Shown: piece by piece, positions 11,541 through 22,399 of the stretch
Numbering within the stretch: the stretch's first letter is position 1
Layout of the letters: each line of letters begins with the position of its first letter
DNA from: Fasciola hepatica
Taxonomy: Eukaryota; Platyhelminthes; Trematoda; Plagiorchiida; Fasciolidae
Direction: 5' to 3'
Length of the DNA: 64,000 nt
Assembly (NCBI GenBank): GCA_948099385.1
Contig: CANUEZ040000165.1
Span: forward strand, 322,501 to 386,500
Notes under the pieces: model-generated
Told to the model about the DNA's origin: nothing
The model's input: the letters and a program-made list of their open reading frames with translations, nothing else
Databases searched by the model: none
Program-made: the position numbers and the translations under genes

Positions 11541-13454
11541 AATATGAACACAAAAGCCAACAATATTAGATTGCACGACATATTCCGGACCATTTCGCCC
11601 CGTCTTTACTAGAGCATACTGCAGTCAAGGTAATCATTTATAAATGGGAAATCGAACGTTCTCATGAGACCGAAGGGAAAGGCACACACACATCACAAAT
11701 GATAGCAAATAAAAACACGTTACCAAGGCAAGGCTAATGTAATTATCCATTCTCGCTGTTTGCACGGTTGGGGGTGGTGACGGTTTATTGTTAGTGCATC
11801 CGCGTATCTCAATTGATTGTTTGTGACAAGTGATGGTGAACGCCATGTTCAGATTAAAACAGTGGTTTGTCTCACACACGCGTTGCATAGTGGATGACCT
11901 GAGCGTTCTGCGGACGCTCGATGACGTCACCGATTGCGGCTGTCCGCCCTTTGTTCTTTGTAGCCAAACCGAAATGTATTCAGCCATTCTACCACACAGT
12001 GGTCACTCACTTCTGCCGGTGTAGGTCGCTAAGCACCCACAACTAAACTGATAAATGCAATTGGACTTGGCGTGGAGAGGCAGTAGTTCTTTTATCGATG
12101 GTATTTTCATCCGGGAGGTTGTAGAGAGAATAATGATCTTTGCGGCATAATACGTACAATAAACGGCAAAGTTGAGGCGTTTGCTGAGTAGGCTGTTAAT
12201 GCCATCACCTTTGTAGGGTAACTGTGGGGTGGTCGTCAGTTTTGGGACCGTGGTAACCTTTGTTTTGTTCGGAGGTGGCTTGGAGTGTTTGGAAATGAAT
12301 GAATTTGGGTATCTGTCGGCCTCAACAGTTTTGAACAAGGTATACCACTCTTCTTCCAGCGTGTCAGTTGTACATATTTCGCGTGCTCTGTAAAACATGG
12401 TCGGCACAAGGCCAATTTTATACTATATGTGGGTAAAGCTGGTGAATTGCAGGTACTGTCTTGACCACGTCGTTTTGCGATGGACTGATCTTCGGATTGA
12501 TTCGTCGTTTCGGCGGGCAATTTCAATACCTGGAAATACGATGCAGTGAATGTCTTCCCCGCTTGGGGTTATTCGAATTTTCGGGTGTATGGTGTGAAAG
12601 TGACGGAGGATTTTTTTCACGCTCGCCCTTGATCTTCAGAATGACGAAGATATCGTCCACATAGCGACGGTAGAGTGTAACTTGAAATATGATCAATCTC
12701 ATTTTTCGTTCGAGGTGGGAAACAAATATGTCTGTTAGAACAGGTCTCAAAGGACTAGCCATGGCAACCCCGTCAATCTATCGATATCCCGGTCCAAGGA
12801 AGTGGAATTTTACATCCGAGATATACAATAGTAGTGACCGCGACAGCTCGCTATTTGGTAGTCCGATATTTGGGTTGTTATCGTCGATAATTTGACAGAT
12901 GCTACCAACGGTCACGTGAAGTGAGACGTCTGCAAAGAGTGATTTAACATCCATTCTGAATCAGTAATTATGGGGGATATTCAATTCGCTCAAAGGACAA
13001 GACGTTTCCAAATTATCCTTCACGTTGTTCTTCCCGATAAATTCTCTCACCGGTTTTAGTAATTCCGCTAGCCAGTTTGTGTTGCTGGGAAGTGGTCATA
13101 GACAATATTGGTTGTAGTGGTATGCCTTCTTTGTGTACTTTTGGTAAGCCGTACATTTGTGGTGTTTGGCTTCCTCTGCACCTTAGACTCTTGGCCGTGA
13201 ATTCTGGGATCAAGTTGGCCTTTATAAATTTGTCCAGCTCTGTTGTTATTTTCTCTTCTAGTTCACCGGTTTGAATTTCGTTTCGTCTTCTAGTATAGGT
13301 TCCAGTTTTGACTCTGTGGGCTGATTTGTACAGAAAAACTACTCCTGAGCCTTTGTCTCGTCGAAAAATTACCGAGTCTTGATTCTTCCTCAGTTGGTTG
13401 ATGGGTTCGTAATGGTCCTTTGTCAAAATACAGTGAGCTACGTACGCTGAGGAG
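11541..13454 (-). pseudogene. Penelope-like element 2, heavily degraded
   Basis: The same architecture as the first Penelope-like element is scattered over several frames. RDKGSGVVF and QMYGLPKVHKEGIP lie in the 13013-13400 part. SPLRPVLTDIFVSHLE and YRRYVDDIFVI (catalytic YVDD kept) lie at 12523-12762. The linker (LPYKGDG, HAKSNCIYQFSCG) is at 12003-12240, and a GIY-YIG-like stretch (ATYTGRSE, then MAEYISVWLQ) at 11830-12050. Multiple frameshifts and stops make it non-functional. The second GIY-YIG residue set is further eroded than in element 1 (TYTG instead of TYIG). Its 3' side ends in a diverged copy of the Penelope terminal repeat. Its 5' side stops where the Gypsy LTR at 13455 begins, so the LTR element probably inserted into it. 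Confidence 0.8.
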
Positions 13455-13656
13455 TATAAAAGACGTTCGAGCGCGCCTAATGAACGTGTCCTCCATTCGG
13501 TCTCACAGCGGAATACCAACATAATGCCCTCTATCGGACGAATAGAGAAGACGCAAGTCGGTTGACAGATGCGAAAGTGTATTCTATATATCGTGGCATC
13601 GAAACAGTACCGATATGAGAAATACACTGAACGAAAATGAACGCAACGGCTGAACA
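13455..13656 (-). repeat. 3' LTR of CsRn1-like Gypsy element 2
   Basis: A 202-bp block matches 18269-18470. The inner 189 bp (13465-13653 and 18279-18467) align without length change. Read on the minus strand it starts TG and ends TA. The two copies flank the degenerate gag-pol between them. No clean 4-bp target duplication was seen (GGAG on one side, GCGA on the other), which suggests decay or recombination. Confidence 0.78.
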
Positions 13657-14035
13657 AATCCATTACCAATGACATCAGTTGCATGAATTATTATCCGGGT
13701 ATGTCACACCAAAAATGTCCAGCATCGGGTAACCATTAACCAATATGATATTCGGGAGCCAAATCGATAAGTTCGTCAGTGACAGGGAACGACAGCGATA
13801 GGGCCGAACCAGAATGCAAACGTTGGTGCCAAAATTCTCCAGATTTCGTGGGACCAGCGAAGCGTACCACACGGCGAGGAGGTTTCATGAAACGAAAAGC
13901 GACGGAAAACGGCGTAGCAACCGAAATGGGCTTGACTAGAATACAGTAATAACTAATGAGGTATGTTCAATCGTGTCGAAATGATAAACACGAAAGTTAT
14001 TACTGCGAAGTGCAATGGTTAAGATCGTGTTTGAT
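13657..14035 (-). other. region between pol end and 3' LTR of Gypsy element 2
   Basis: A 65-codon minus-strand frame (13675-13872) has no recognisable domain. This is the normal place for a 3' untranslated stretch and polypurine tract, but no clear purine tract was seen. Confidence 0.4.
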
Positions 14036-17000
14036 CTAGTCGCGAAAACGTGCTGTGCAAACGATCTTCCGACCGGAACGTGAGACGGGAGCCTCATTCA
14101 CGGACGGGTGCGTAGGCGTGCTCTGCTGACTTGAACGTGAGACAGTATTCTCATTCAAGGACGTAGCAGGGCCAACTGGCTGCTGACTTGAACGTGAGAC
14201 GATAGCCTCATTCGAAGTCGTAGCAGTACCAACTGGGTGCTGTCCTGAACGTGAGACGATAGCCTCATTCGAAGTCGTAGCAGGCAACGTTAACTGCAGA
14301 CCCTGAGATGGCACGGAAGTGTCGTCAACAGGTAGTGCAGGGTTAACATCGAATCTCATGTCAGCGGGAGACACGCTGTCATCAACGTACGCGGCTTTGA
14401 GACGATCGATGCTAACGGTATCGACGCGACCGTGTCGATCAACCTTAAAGGTCTTATCGTGACGAGAAATCACGCGAAATGGACCTTCGTAAGGCTGTTG
14501 TAATGGTTTCCGTACCGAATCAACACGAATGCATACATGCGAACAAGTTTCGAGTTCGGTCGGAACAAAAACCTGTCGTCGCTGCATTCGAGTTTGCGCC
14601 GGAGCGAGATTTTGCATGTACGTAGACAAACGGTGAACGCAAGTCTGTACGGCAAGTGAATCTGTACTCCGTGGCGTAAAGAATTCCCCAGGCAGTCGTA
14701 ATGTCGTGCCGTAGACAAGCTCTGCGGTGGAACATTGGATATATGTCTTTAAGCAAGTTCGGATACCATGCAGAACTAGCGGTAACGTTTCGTACCAGTG
14801 TGTGCTTTAAGAGCCGCTTTGAGTTGGCGGTGAAAACGTTCGACTAAACCATTCGATGTCGGATGGTACGCGGTCGTGCGAATGCGTTCCGTACCCAGCA
14901 TGTGAGTTAATGAAGAGAATGAATCGGACTCGAATTGTTGCCCTCGATCTGTAGGGGTTGCAGAAGTACAACCACATAAAGCTATCCATCGTCCTATCAG
15001 ATGTCGAGCCACTGATTCGGTCGTGACGACAGAGATGGGAATAGCCTCGGGCCACCTCCTAAATCTATTGATGCACGTTAATAACTAGGTATACCCGTGT
15101 GATGGGGTCAATGGACCCACAATGTCTACGTGGATATGATCGAAGCGAGCATCAGGCGTAGCAAAAGTACCGATAAACGAAGCCACGTGCCTATGCACTT
15201 TAGATCGTTGACATTGTAGACACTGTTTTGCCCACATACGAACATCTTTATTCACGGACGGCCGGACGTATTGTGCAGCTACTAGTCTCAGACTGGCTGC
15301 AATGCCTGGATGGGAAAGTCCATGTAGGGCACGGAACACGAGACGTCGATATGCAGAGGGTACGACTGGTCGAGATATGCCAGTAGACATGTCGCAGAGT
15401 ATAGTCCCAGCACTGGTGGCCAGAGGTACGGACTGACACTGTAGTGACGATGAGTGAGCAGCTTTTATACATGACGTATCCTGTGCCTGTGCTGCAGCCA
15501 TGGCAGGGATGTCTAAAACCGGAGATTTAACAGCATTAAGTGGAATACGCGACAATGCATCTGCAACGCAGTTCGACTCACCTTCAGCGTGTCGTAGGTC
15601 AGTCGTGAACTGAGAAATATAGTCTAAATGTCTGACATCTCGTGGGGAGTAACGGTCGGGCTTAGTATGCAATGCATTCATGAGAGGCTTGTGGTCAGTG
15701 TAGAGGATAAAATATCGACCCTCGACTGCATGGCGGAAGTGTTTAACGGCATTATATGCAGCCAGCAGTTCGCAACCGAGAGCACTGTATTTCGTTTCCG
15801 TGGGATTGAGGCGTCGAGGGAAAACTGTAATGACTGCCAAATCCCAGAAACAGACTGTTGCAGGACCGCTCCGATGGCAAAGTCGGATGCATCCACCGCT
15901 ATGCTTAGCGTGGCGGATGGAACTGGGTGCATTAGGAGCGTGGTCTGAGCTAATGTCGCTTTAATCTCCGAGAACGCTACTCGTGCGGCATCCGTAAGCG
16001 ACATCTTACGAGGATTGCCACGAAGTAAGTCAGTTAATGGAAGCAAACGTTCAGCAGCATGGGGTATGAAACGACGATAAAAGTTAACTAACCCCAAAAA
16101 TGCCTTATGCTCCTTAATTGAGGACGGTACAGCGCAGTCCAGAATAGCACGCACTTTATCTTCGCAAGGTCTAATAGCCTCTCAAGTGATCTTGTGGCCG
16201 AGGAACACAAGTTCCGGTTTGCCAAGTTCACATTTATCAGGATTGACTACTATTCGATGTTCGGACAAACGTTGAAATAGTAGCGTCAAATGTCGGAAAT
16301 GTTCATCTACGCTCGACGATGCGATTAGCAAGTCATCGATATAGACGTGAACAAATTCCAAATCTCGTGTAATGCTATCGATAAACCTCTGGAATGTCTG
16401 AGCAGCATTTCGCAAACCAAACGGCATACGTAGGAACTCAAACAAACCAAAAGGAGTCGTGACAGCGGTTTTCTCGACATCTTCAGCGGCGACTGGGATC
16501 TGGTGATAGGCTCGCACCAAATCGATCTTGGAAAATACAGTCGTGCAGTGAAGTGATGCCGTGATGTCGTGTATGTGGGGTATCGGATAACTATCGTAAC
16601 GGGTAACCCAGTTTAGTGCGCGATAGTCGCCACATGGTCGCCAGCTAACGCCATCTTTCTTAAGAACCATGTGCAGAGGTGAGGCCCATGGACTGTGAGA
16701 AGGACGAACAATACTTTTAGAAAGTAAAGTGTCAAACTCACGTTTGGAGAAAGCCAGTTTGTCCGATGCCAGTCGGCGAGGTCGTGCCGTGACTGGTGGT
16801 CCGTTAGTGACAATGTGATGTGCCACACGATCGGCCACTGTATCTACCTCTTTAAGTGGTTTAGTCAAAATGGGGAATTTGACAAGCAAAGACTGAAAAT
16901 CGTAAGGAATGTTAGAAAACAATCCTGTGATTCGGTGTGCATCTGTTCGAGCTGCTGGGCCCGTAAATCTAGTGTCCGACGAAGGATCCATAAGCTGCAG

Positions 17001-17359
17001 CCTACGTGAATCAACAAGTGATTCATAGTGCTGCAGAAAATCGACCCCCAGTATGCCTGTGGGAACGTCCACAGATACCGTCGTCGTGGTCCCAGGTTGA
17101 TCGCAAGCTGTCTCGTGCCGTAGGTAAGAATGGAGGAGCCATTCTCCGCGGACAACCGAAGCAGAGAAGCTCGTGGCTTGTCTCTACCAACCGGAAAGAA
17201 AGACACTTGGGCCCCAGTATCAACTGGGAACCTAGAGTTGGTGCACGAATCATGCATGTAAAACAAACGGCCAACCTGAAACTGATTGCCCGCGAGCACG
17301 GCCGCTTTTACTCTCCGCCAGGGACATTTCCCGCTGCGTGTGAACACGGCTGTCTGCAC
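14036..17359 (-). pseudogene. pol: pol of CsRn1-like Gypsy element 2 (PR-RT-RH-IN)
   Basis: Domains occur in order on the minus strand: protease with FPVDTGAQVSFFPV (about 17230); reverse transcriptase (16182-17072) with [32 protein letters not shown] and catalytic YIDD; RNase H with DASDFAIGAVLQQ (15678-16154) and YTDHKPLMNAL (15085-15840); integrase with the zinc-binding region and HVDIVGPL; then, after broken segments at 14776-15060, TDRGQQFES and [18 protein letters not shown]; and a GPF-type C-terminal module (GPFRVISR) at 14036-14629. An in-frame stop lies between RT and RNase H near 16182, a frameshift inside RNase H near 15845, and more breaks in the integrase. The C-terminal tail has about four 19-residue repeats. 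Gag overlaps the start in the -1 relation. Confidence 0.88.
14070..14290 (-). repeat. 57-bp tandem repeat in the integrase tail
   Basis: About four imperfect copies of a 57-bp unit encode a 19-residue repeat of the form TSNEAIVSRSSQQPVG. The unit length is a multiple of three and the frame stays open across all copies. The matching tail in the younger element at 38519 lacks this expansion. Confidence 0.85.
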
Positions 17360-18200
17360 TTACGGGCGGCTAGTCCGAAAACGCGGTGGAACCAACAAAA
17401 ACCGCTGGTAGGATGGTCAGGTTTGATAGAAGCAGGTGAGGTGGATTCACGGCGGACGTGGTCAGTGGAGGGCGCCCGTCCGTACCGTTGCTTAAGTGGA
17501 CTACTGTGAGGGGTGGGCACTTTAATTCTATCTTTAAAAGGCAATCGGCAATGGATGGATCGAGAGTGCCGAGGCCCCTCCGGCGATTCATCCAGGTCAA
17601 CACCATGACGATTGCACGATGTCGTGGTGATGAAGAGGTTATCCCCACTGCCGACACGGGCAACAACCTTGTCAGCTACGGAGGCTGCTCGTTCCAAGGA
17701 CGAATCCTTGAGTAGAGCAATAACTGGTCTGAATATGGAACGGTAGGGAATCCAACCACAATTCCTTAACCATATCCGCATCCCTATCGGCGGGTCCTGC
17801 CAGGGACCGGAGGTGAGCTAGGTGGCGCCTGGGTTTGGTATCTTCGATGGGGTGCCGTGAAAGTAGCTGACGCAAGCGTTCTTCGCAGGAGAGTAGGAAA
17901 TGCTGAAGTATAGCCTCCTTAAGCCGATCGTACGGCTGATTTTGGGTAGGATTCAAGACCAAGTCCCTAGCTAAGGCGATGACATCCCCAGGGACTGTCT
18001 CTAAGGCAAAGAAGAACCTTTGACGTTGGCCAACAATCCTACGTGCCTTAAATTGCAGCTCTAATGCTGAAAACTAGACCTCATGGTGGTGGGGAATAAA
18101 CGCCACGGGTTTGAAAGTAACAGCAGATAAAGTGATGTATGTGTCAAGTTACATCTTATACTCAGACATGGCTACGTTGCGACAACAGATCGTAAGAAAT
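17308..18200 (-). pseudogene. gag: gag of CsRn1-like Gypsy element 2
   Basis: The 17672-17962 part matches the capsid-like region of CsRn1 Gag (LVLNPTQNQPYDRLKEAIL, a basic linker, then LWLDSLPFHIQ), equivalent to the region of the younger copy that ends LWLQRLPHNIP. The 17308-17781 part carries GFCWFHRVFGLAARKCRQPC, the CHCC-type Gag zinc motif characteristic of the CsRn1 group (Cys-x2-His ... Cys-x3-Cys) rather than the usual CCHC knuckle. Stops and frame changes disrupt the N-terminal half. The frame ends at TAA 17308-17310, overlapping pol, with a GGGAAAT heptamer at 17326-17332. Confidence 0.8.
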
Positions 18201-18253
18201 ATATATCGTGCGACAAAAAGAGGACGTGGAACAGCAGCGAATAATCCATAAAG

Positions 18254-18267
18254 GTTCGGGCTCACCA
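18254..18267 (-). promoter_or_regulatory. primer binding site (tRNA-Trp-like), Gypsy element 2
   Basis: One base inside the LTR the minus strand reads TGGTGAGCCCGAAC, close to the complement of the 3' end of tRNA-Trp (TGGTGACCCCGAC). The younger element has the same site with a longer match. Confidence 0.65.
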
Positions 18268-18268
18268 A

Positions 18269-18470
18269 TACAGAACATGTTCGAGCGCGCCTAATGAACG
18301 TGTCCTCCATTCGGTCTCACAGCGGAATACCAACATAATGCCCTCTATCGGACGAATAGAGAAGACGCAAGTCGGTTGACAGATGCGAAAGTGTATTCTA
18401 TATATCGTGGCATCGAAACAGTACCGATATGAGAAATACACTGAACGAAAATGAACGCAACGGCTGAGCA
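18269..18470 (-). repeat. 5' LTR of CsRn1-like Gypsy element 2
   Basis: This is the 202-bp partner of 13455-13656. On the minus strand it begins TGCTCAGCC and ends TTCTGTA, followed directly by the primer binding site. The inner 189 bp are almost identical to the other copy. The outer 15 bp differ at four positions. Confidence 0.78.
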
Positions 18471-18990
18471 GCGAGCGAACCGCGAGCGCGTACAATCGGC
18501 GAAGAACCGGAAGTGAAAATGATTCAAAGACGAGGTCGACGGAAACCTCGGAAAAGTCAGTCTAGTAAAACGTACGCAACGGAACAAAACGATGAGTTCG
18601 AAATCAAAGGTCAGAAAAGATCGTAGAGAAAACAGATCCGAAATGATGTCCAGGAAACGGTCATTTTCTCAGAACGATCGAGATCACTACAGGGTCTTCA
18701 CTTAGTCAGAACCGCCGAGGACAGGTACACTAAAAGCTCCCTGAGATCACTCAACTTCTAATCTACTAATCATTTTTTCAATTTTAACGCATTTATACAA
18801 ACCAGTTCTGCAACACAGCTACCGTGCAAGTTCGCAGCCTCTGTGTTCTTATTTTCTTTGGTTTGCGTGTTCCCTGGTTGGAGTGACTTAAATACATTCT
18901 GTCAATTTGGGTATTGCGATTAGTAAAGTACTCCAGTGGCCGATCATGTAATTATCACTTTGTTCCACTAGAGCATGTGGCTCCGGACTA
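18471..18990. other. no gene; short dispersed similarity near 18860-18900
   Basis: No coding region is recognised. The stretch around 18866-18905 (GGTTGGAGTGACTTAAATACATTCTGTC) resembles 49955-49990, so part of this gap is old repeat. The last two bases (18989-18990) are the TA flanking the DNA transposon. Confidence 0.45.
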
Positions 18991-19325
18991 CACCTTTTCC
19001 CATCAAGCTTTAGCCAAAACCCACAATCCTTTAGCCACGACCCATCATTATTTAGCCTTGACACACAACCTTTAGCCATGCCGCTGCAAGCCAGTCAAGT
19101 CAAAAGTATCGGAATATAATGACATCAAGAGATATTGGAACAAGTCATTTTTTTACAAAGATCAGTGTTCCAAAGCTAACGGGACAAATAAGAAAGTGTG
19201 AGGATCATATGCTGCGTAGTTGACCGTGGTAATGGTATCAAATGCTGCCCTGCAAATTGATTGGATTAGGTTTAAACGATGTGCCCGTATCGTCGAACCA
19301 CGTGGCACAGCCCCTACTACTGTTG
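18991..19325 (+). repeat. left terminal inverted repeat (335 bp)
   Basis: It begins CACCTTTTCCCATCAAGC and is the near-perfect reverse complement of 20618-20952. It contains 21-bp subrepeats near the tip (18991-19080). Confidence 0.92.
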
Positions 19326-19722
19326 CTATTTAGGTTATAGTAATTGTGTCAAATGTTGCAGCATAAATAAATTGGTCCTAATAATGGGGGTGTACCCACG
19401 AGAATTGTGTTTCGTTTTCGGACTTTCAATGTATCAACTTATCTAAGCGTTTACGGATCCAAACTTTTATTTTGTTTCATCATATCCAGTTCCGATGTTT
19501 TTCTGTGATTTTGAATGCAAAGCAAAGCACCGTTTGTTATATAACGGATTTTTACTCACAGGACTGCAAGTTTTGTGACATTTTACCCTTGCATAGGGAG
19601 ACTCGTTGTCGATTGGTTGATATTTCGTTCGGAGGCAGTCACGCGACGTAATTACACCGGGGCCGCTTGTGATAATATTCGTCGTACTTTGCCTGGCACC
19701 GTACGCATCACCCCTTGACAAT

Positions 19723-20572
19723 ATGGAGAGCGTTAATATAGGTGAGAAGAACAGATCGTACCGTTTCACCAGCGCTGAAGATCGATGGAGAATAATCGAA
19801 TGCACATGAAGAGTAGATGATTTAAAGGACATTGCCGAACATCTCAACATCAAGATCAGAACATGCCGTGGTATTGCAGCCACAGATCTGGGAACAGCAT
19901 TCACACCTGGGCCCTACAAAACGGAGTTCAACGATGAGTTTGTCAGGCATTTGTGTGAAGTGGTGGACGAAAACCCCACAAGCACATTGAGGCAGTTGAA
20001 GGATTTCCCAAGCACAACAGTCGGCAAGTCATTCATTGATCGATTGCTAGATGGACATCACTATTCAATTAAGAATCTGACCATTCAACCAGTGGAACGT
20101 AACTCAGATGCAGTCAAATCTAAAAGAGCAGAATACGCCGATTGGCTACAAAGATCGGGTACTACAACTTTGAGGTTGTATATTGATCAAACCAACAAAG
20201 ACATATGGTGCTGTCGTAGTTATGGGCGCTCGAAAGTAGGTAGTACAGCCATCCGAAGTCTACCGTTAAGTAAAGGACCTGACTTGAACGTACTAGCTTT
20301 TTCATCTATCACCGGTATCTTGAAGTATGAATGTCATACATGGCATATCTTTGATGAATTTCTTTCATGCTGCTCAGCGTCTATTGCTGCTGAGCAACCT
20401 GATGTTCCAGTAGCATTTATCTTTGATAATGCGTCCGTTCATCAGAGGGGCTATAGAGGCACAATTATATACCAATCACCGAATATGTTTTCTCCCACCG
20501 TATAGTCCATTTTTCAATCCGCTGGAAGAGGCTTTCAAGGAATTCGAACAGATAGAATGCTTGCAATTTTAA
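19723..20572 (+). pseudogene. IS630/Tc1-like DDE transposase, broken
   Basis: Translation from ATG 19723 gives a helix-turn-helix-like N-terminus (FTSAEDRWRIIE, later LKDIAEHLNI), interrupted by TGA at 19807. The same frame is then open to about 20485. It contains LYIDQTNKDIWCCRSYGRS (first catalytic Asp), KGPDLNVLAFSSITGILKYECH and VAFIFDNASVHQRG (second catalytic Asp). A frameshift near 20485 is needed to continue into LPPYSPFFNPLEEAFKEFEQ (third acidic residue within NPLEEAF), ending at TAA 20572. All three catalytic acids survive, so damage is limited to one stop and one frameshift. The Tyr-Gly-Arg-Ser/Lys-Gly-x-x-Leu-Asn pattern is that of the DDE_3 transposases. Confidence 0.85.
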
Positions 20573-20617
20573 TTTGTTTATATTTTTAGTACAATAAGAA
20601 CCGGTTCACTGAAAATA

Positions 20618-20952
20618 CAACAGTAGTAGGGGCTGTGCCACGTGGTTCGACGATACGGGCACATCGTTTAAACCTAATCCAATTAATTTGCAGGGCAGCA
20701 TTTGATACCATTACCACGGTCAACTACGCAGCATATGATCCTCACACTTTCTTATTTGTTCCGTTAGCTTTGGAACACTGATCTTTGTAAAAAAATGACT
20801 TGTTCCAATATCTCTTGATGTCATTATATTCCGATACTTTTGACTTGACTGGCTTGCAGCGGCATGGCTAAAGGTTGTGTGTCAAGGCTAAATAATGATG
20901 GGTCGTGGCTAAAGGATTGTGGGTTTTGGCTAAAGCTTGATGGGAAAAGGTG
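20618..20952 (-). repeat. right terminal inverted repeat (335 bp)
   Basis: Reverse complement partner of 18991-19325, of equal length and ending GATGGGAAAAGGTG before the TA at 20953-20954. Confidence 0.92.
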
Positions 20953-21777
20953 TAGTATATTACAATGGAATGGGAATGCAAAGTCGAGCACTTTTTTCCA
21001 AGTGGTAATCAAATGCTCTAAACCCCCTGACCCCACGGGCGGAGGGGGATTGGAAGCTTTGTCCTCCGGTACACAAATTTTGGCAAAACTTCGTTGTAGG
21101 TAAAAAGCAAGTCGTAATAGTCTTTCCAATGTTACTTTGAATGCGAGGGAAATTGTGATTTCGAACCCGAGTACTGATACAACGACAGATTTCTCGGGCT
21201 TCGGTTTGCTGTTTTTCGACGGACCTTTTGTCAATGTGATGAGTGCAGATCCGTATAGTTCGATCGCTTGGTTTTATCAATAAATGCGAAATTCATGACG
21301 ATGCCTTCTAACTACCGCCATATACATTCTAAATTAATTTTTCATCACTTTGTGCAGAGTACTCCTCGGAAGTGACCGTACTGATCACGTTATTCCCGCC
21401 AGTCACTCAAAGCGTACGAATCGACAGCAGAACACCATGCATACACGTACAATTTATCCGAACATGGAATCATCCACTGACAACTGGTCGGCTCAAACCT
21501 CACAATGACCCCAACTTATCGGGCTAATCCGACGTTTATTTGCCGCAAAAATCACAGACGCCAGTTGGGATCAATATCCTCAGCGCCATCTCAGGTTAAA
21601 TCCATTTGGCTGTGTTTTCTCAAGGCCGTCCCCCCTAAACACGTTCGTGCCTTTTCTACCGCATAGATTAAAAACTATCGAAACAAGTTGTGATACTGGG
21701 ATTAGCCTTGCCAATCACATGTATAACTCAAACTCGGGAAAGAACATGCTCAGAAGCAAGATCAGAATTGTGAATAC
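20953..21777. other. no recognised gene; one open frame on minus strand
   Basis: A minus-strand frame extends from 21234 into the transposon TIR. The part outside the transposon (about 20960-21234) encodes a plausible but unrecognised 90-residue stretch. Since it runs into the TIR, it is more likely chance or an old repeat than a gene. Confidence 0.35.
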
Positions 21778-21799
21778 TCTCTCTCTCTCTCTCTCTCTC

Positions 21800-21874
<75 letters not shown>
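21778..21874. repeat. (CT)n(TA)n compound microsatellite
   Basis: About 11 CT units are followed by about 37 TA units without a real break. The long TA run could extrude a hairpin and is expected to be length-polymorphic. Confidence 0.97.
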
Positions 21875-21877
<3 letters not shown>

Positions 21878-22399
21878 GAGCACATGGTTACATCGTTAGG
21901 TGATGTACTGGAAAATTGTAATGCGACTCAGTTGTTGTTGTGTGCTATAACTCACGAATTCGAAACTATAGCTTTTCATGTCGTTCACATGGTTATTTAG
22001 ATCTCCAATCTAGCTCTGCTACAATATGACGGTGCGTCTAACGTATTAGGCTAAAAGTCCAGTGGGTGTCTTTTCAAGAAAGCTATATTAGGTAGCAGTT
22101 AATGGTGACCAGTCTGCGTAGTCGTCCCATCATAGCCAGAAAGAACACTTCTTTGCTCGCGAACAACCTTGATTTTAATAGTCTGAATAGTCCTATAGTC
22201 ATTGTCACATTAAGAACAAGACGCTGGATAGCGAACAATTGTTCTCGATGAATACTGTACGTGCTCTCACAACTCATATGGGTGGGGTGACACTGGAATG
22301 TGCTAGCCATTGACCGGAGTAAAGGTCATTGTCGTGGCGTTGAAACGGAGGGATGTCTCCATCGTACGCGTGTTGTGGTGAGAGTTTCACCCCCACCGT
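21875..22399. other. no recognisable gene
   Basis: No coding similarity was seen. If Gypsy element 3 has a 5' LTR it should be here, but no matching copy was found downstream of its pol. Confidence 0.4.

Larger units (their letters stand above)
18991..20952 (+). mobile_element. IS630/Tc1-like DNA transposon with 335-bp TIRs
   Basis: A 1962-bp element is bounded by near-perfect inverted repeats of equal length, 18991-19325 and 20618-20952, and flanked by TA on both sides (18989-18990 and 20953-20954), as expected for the Tc1/mariner/IS630 superfamily. The outermost 90 bp of each TIR consist of about four degenerate 21-bp subrepeats built on CTTTAGCCA..ACCCA.AAT, candidate transposase binding sites. 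The interior holds a broken transposase gene. The 173-bp MITE at 46075-46247 has the same ends, so the family has spawned non-autonomous copies. Confidence 0.9.

Noticed and set aside
17006..17509. Plus-strand 167-codon frame over the Gypsy gag-pol junction
   Set aside because: It is antisense to protease and Gag with clear motifs on the minus strand.
19467..19904. Minus-strand 145-codon frame inside the IS630-like transposon
   Set aside because: It lies antisense to the transposase N-terminus and has no recognisable domain.
21647..22000. 117-codon frame with a Tyr-Ile repeat
   Set aside because: The repeat is simply the translated (TA)n microsatellite.
21875..22399. 5' LTR of Gypsy element 3
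   Set aside because: No sequence here matches the region downstream of its pol (26315-27100) well enough to define an LTR pair.
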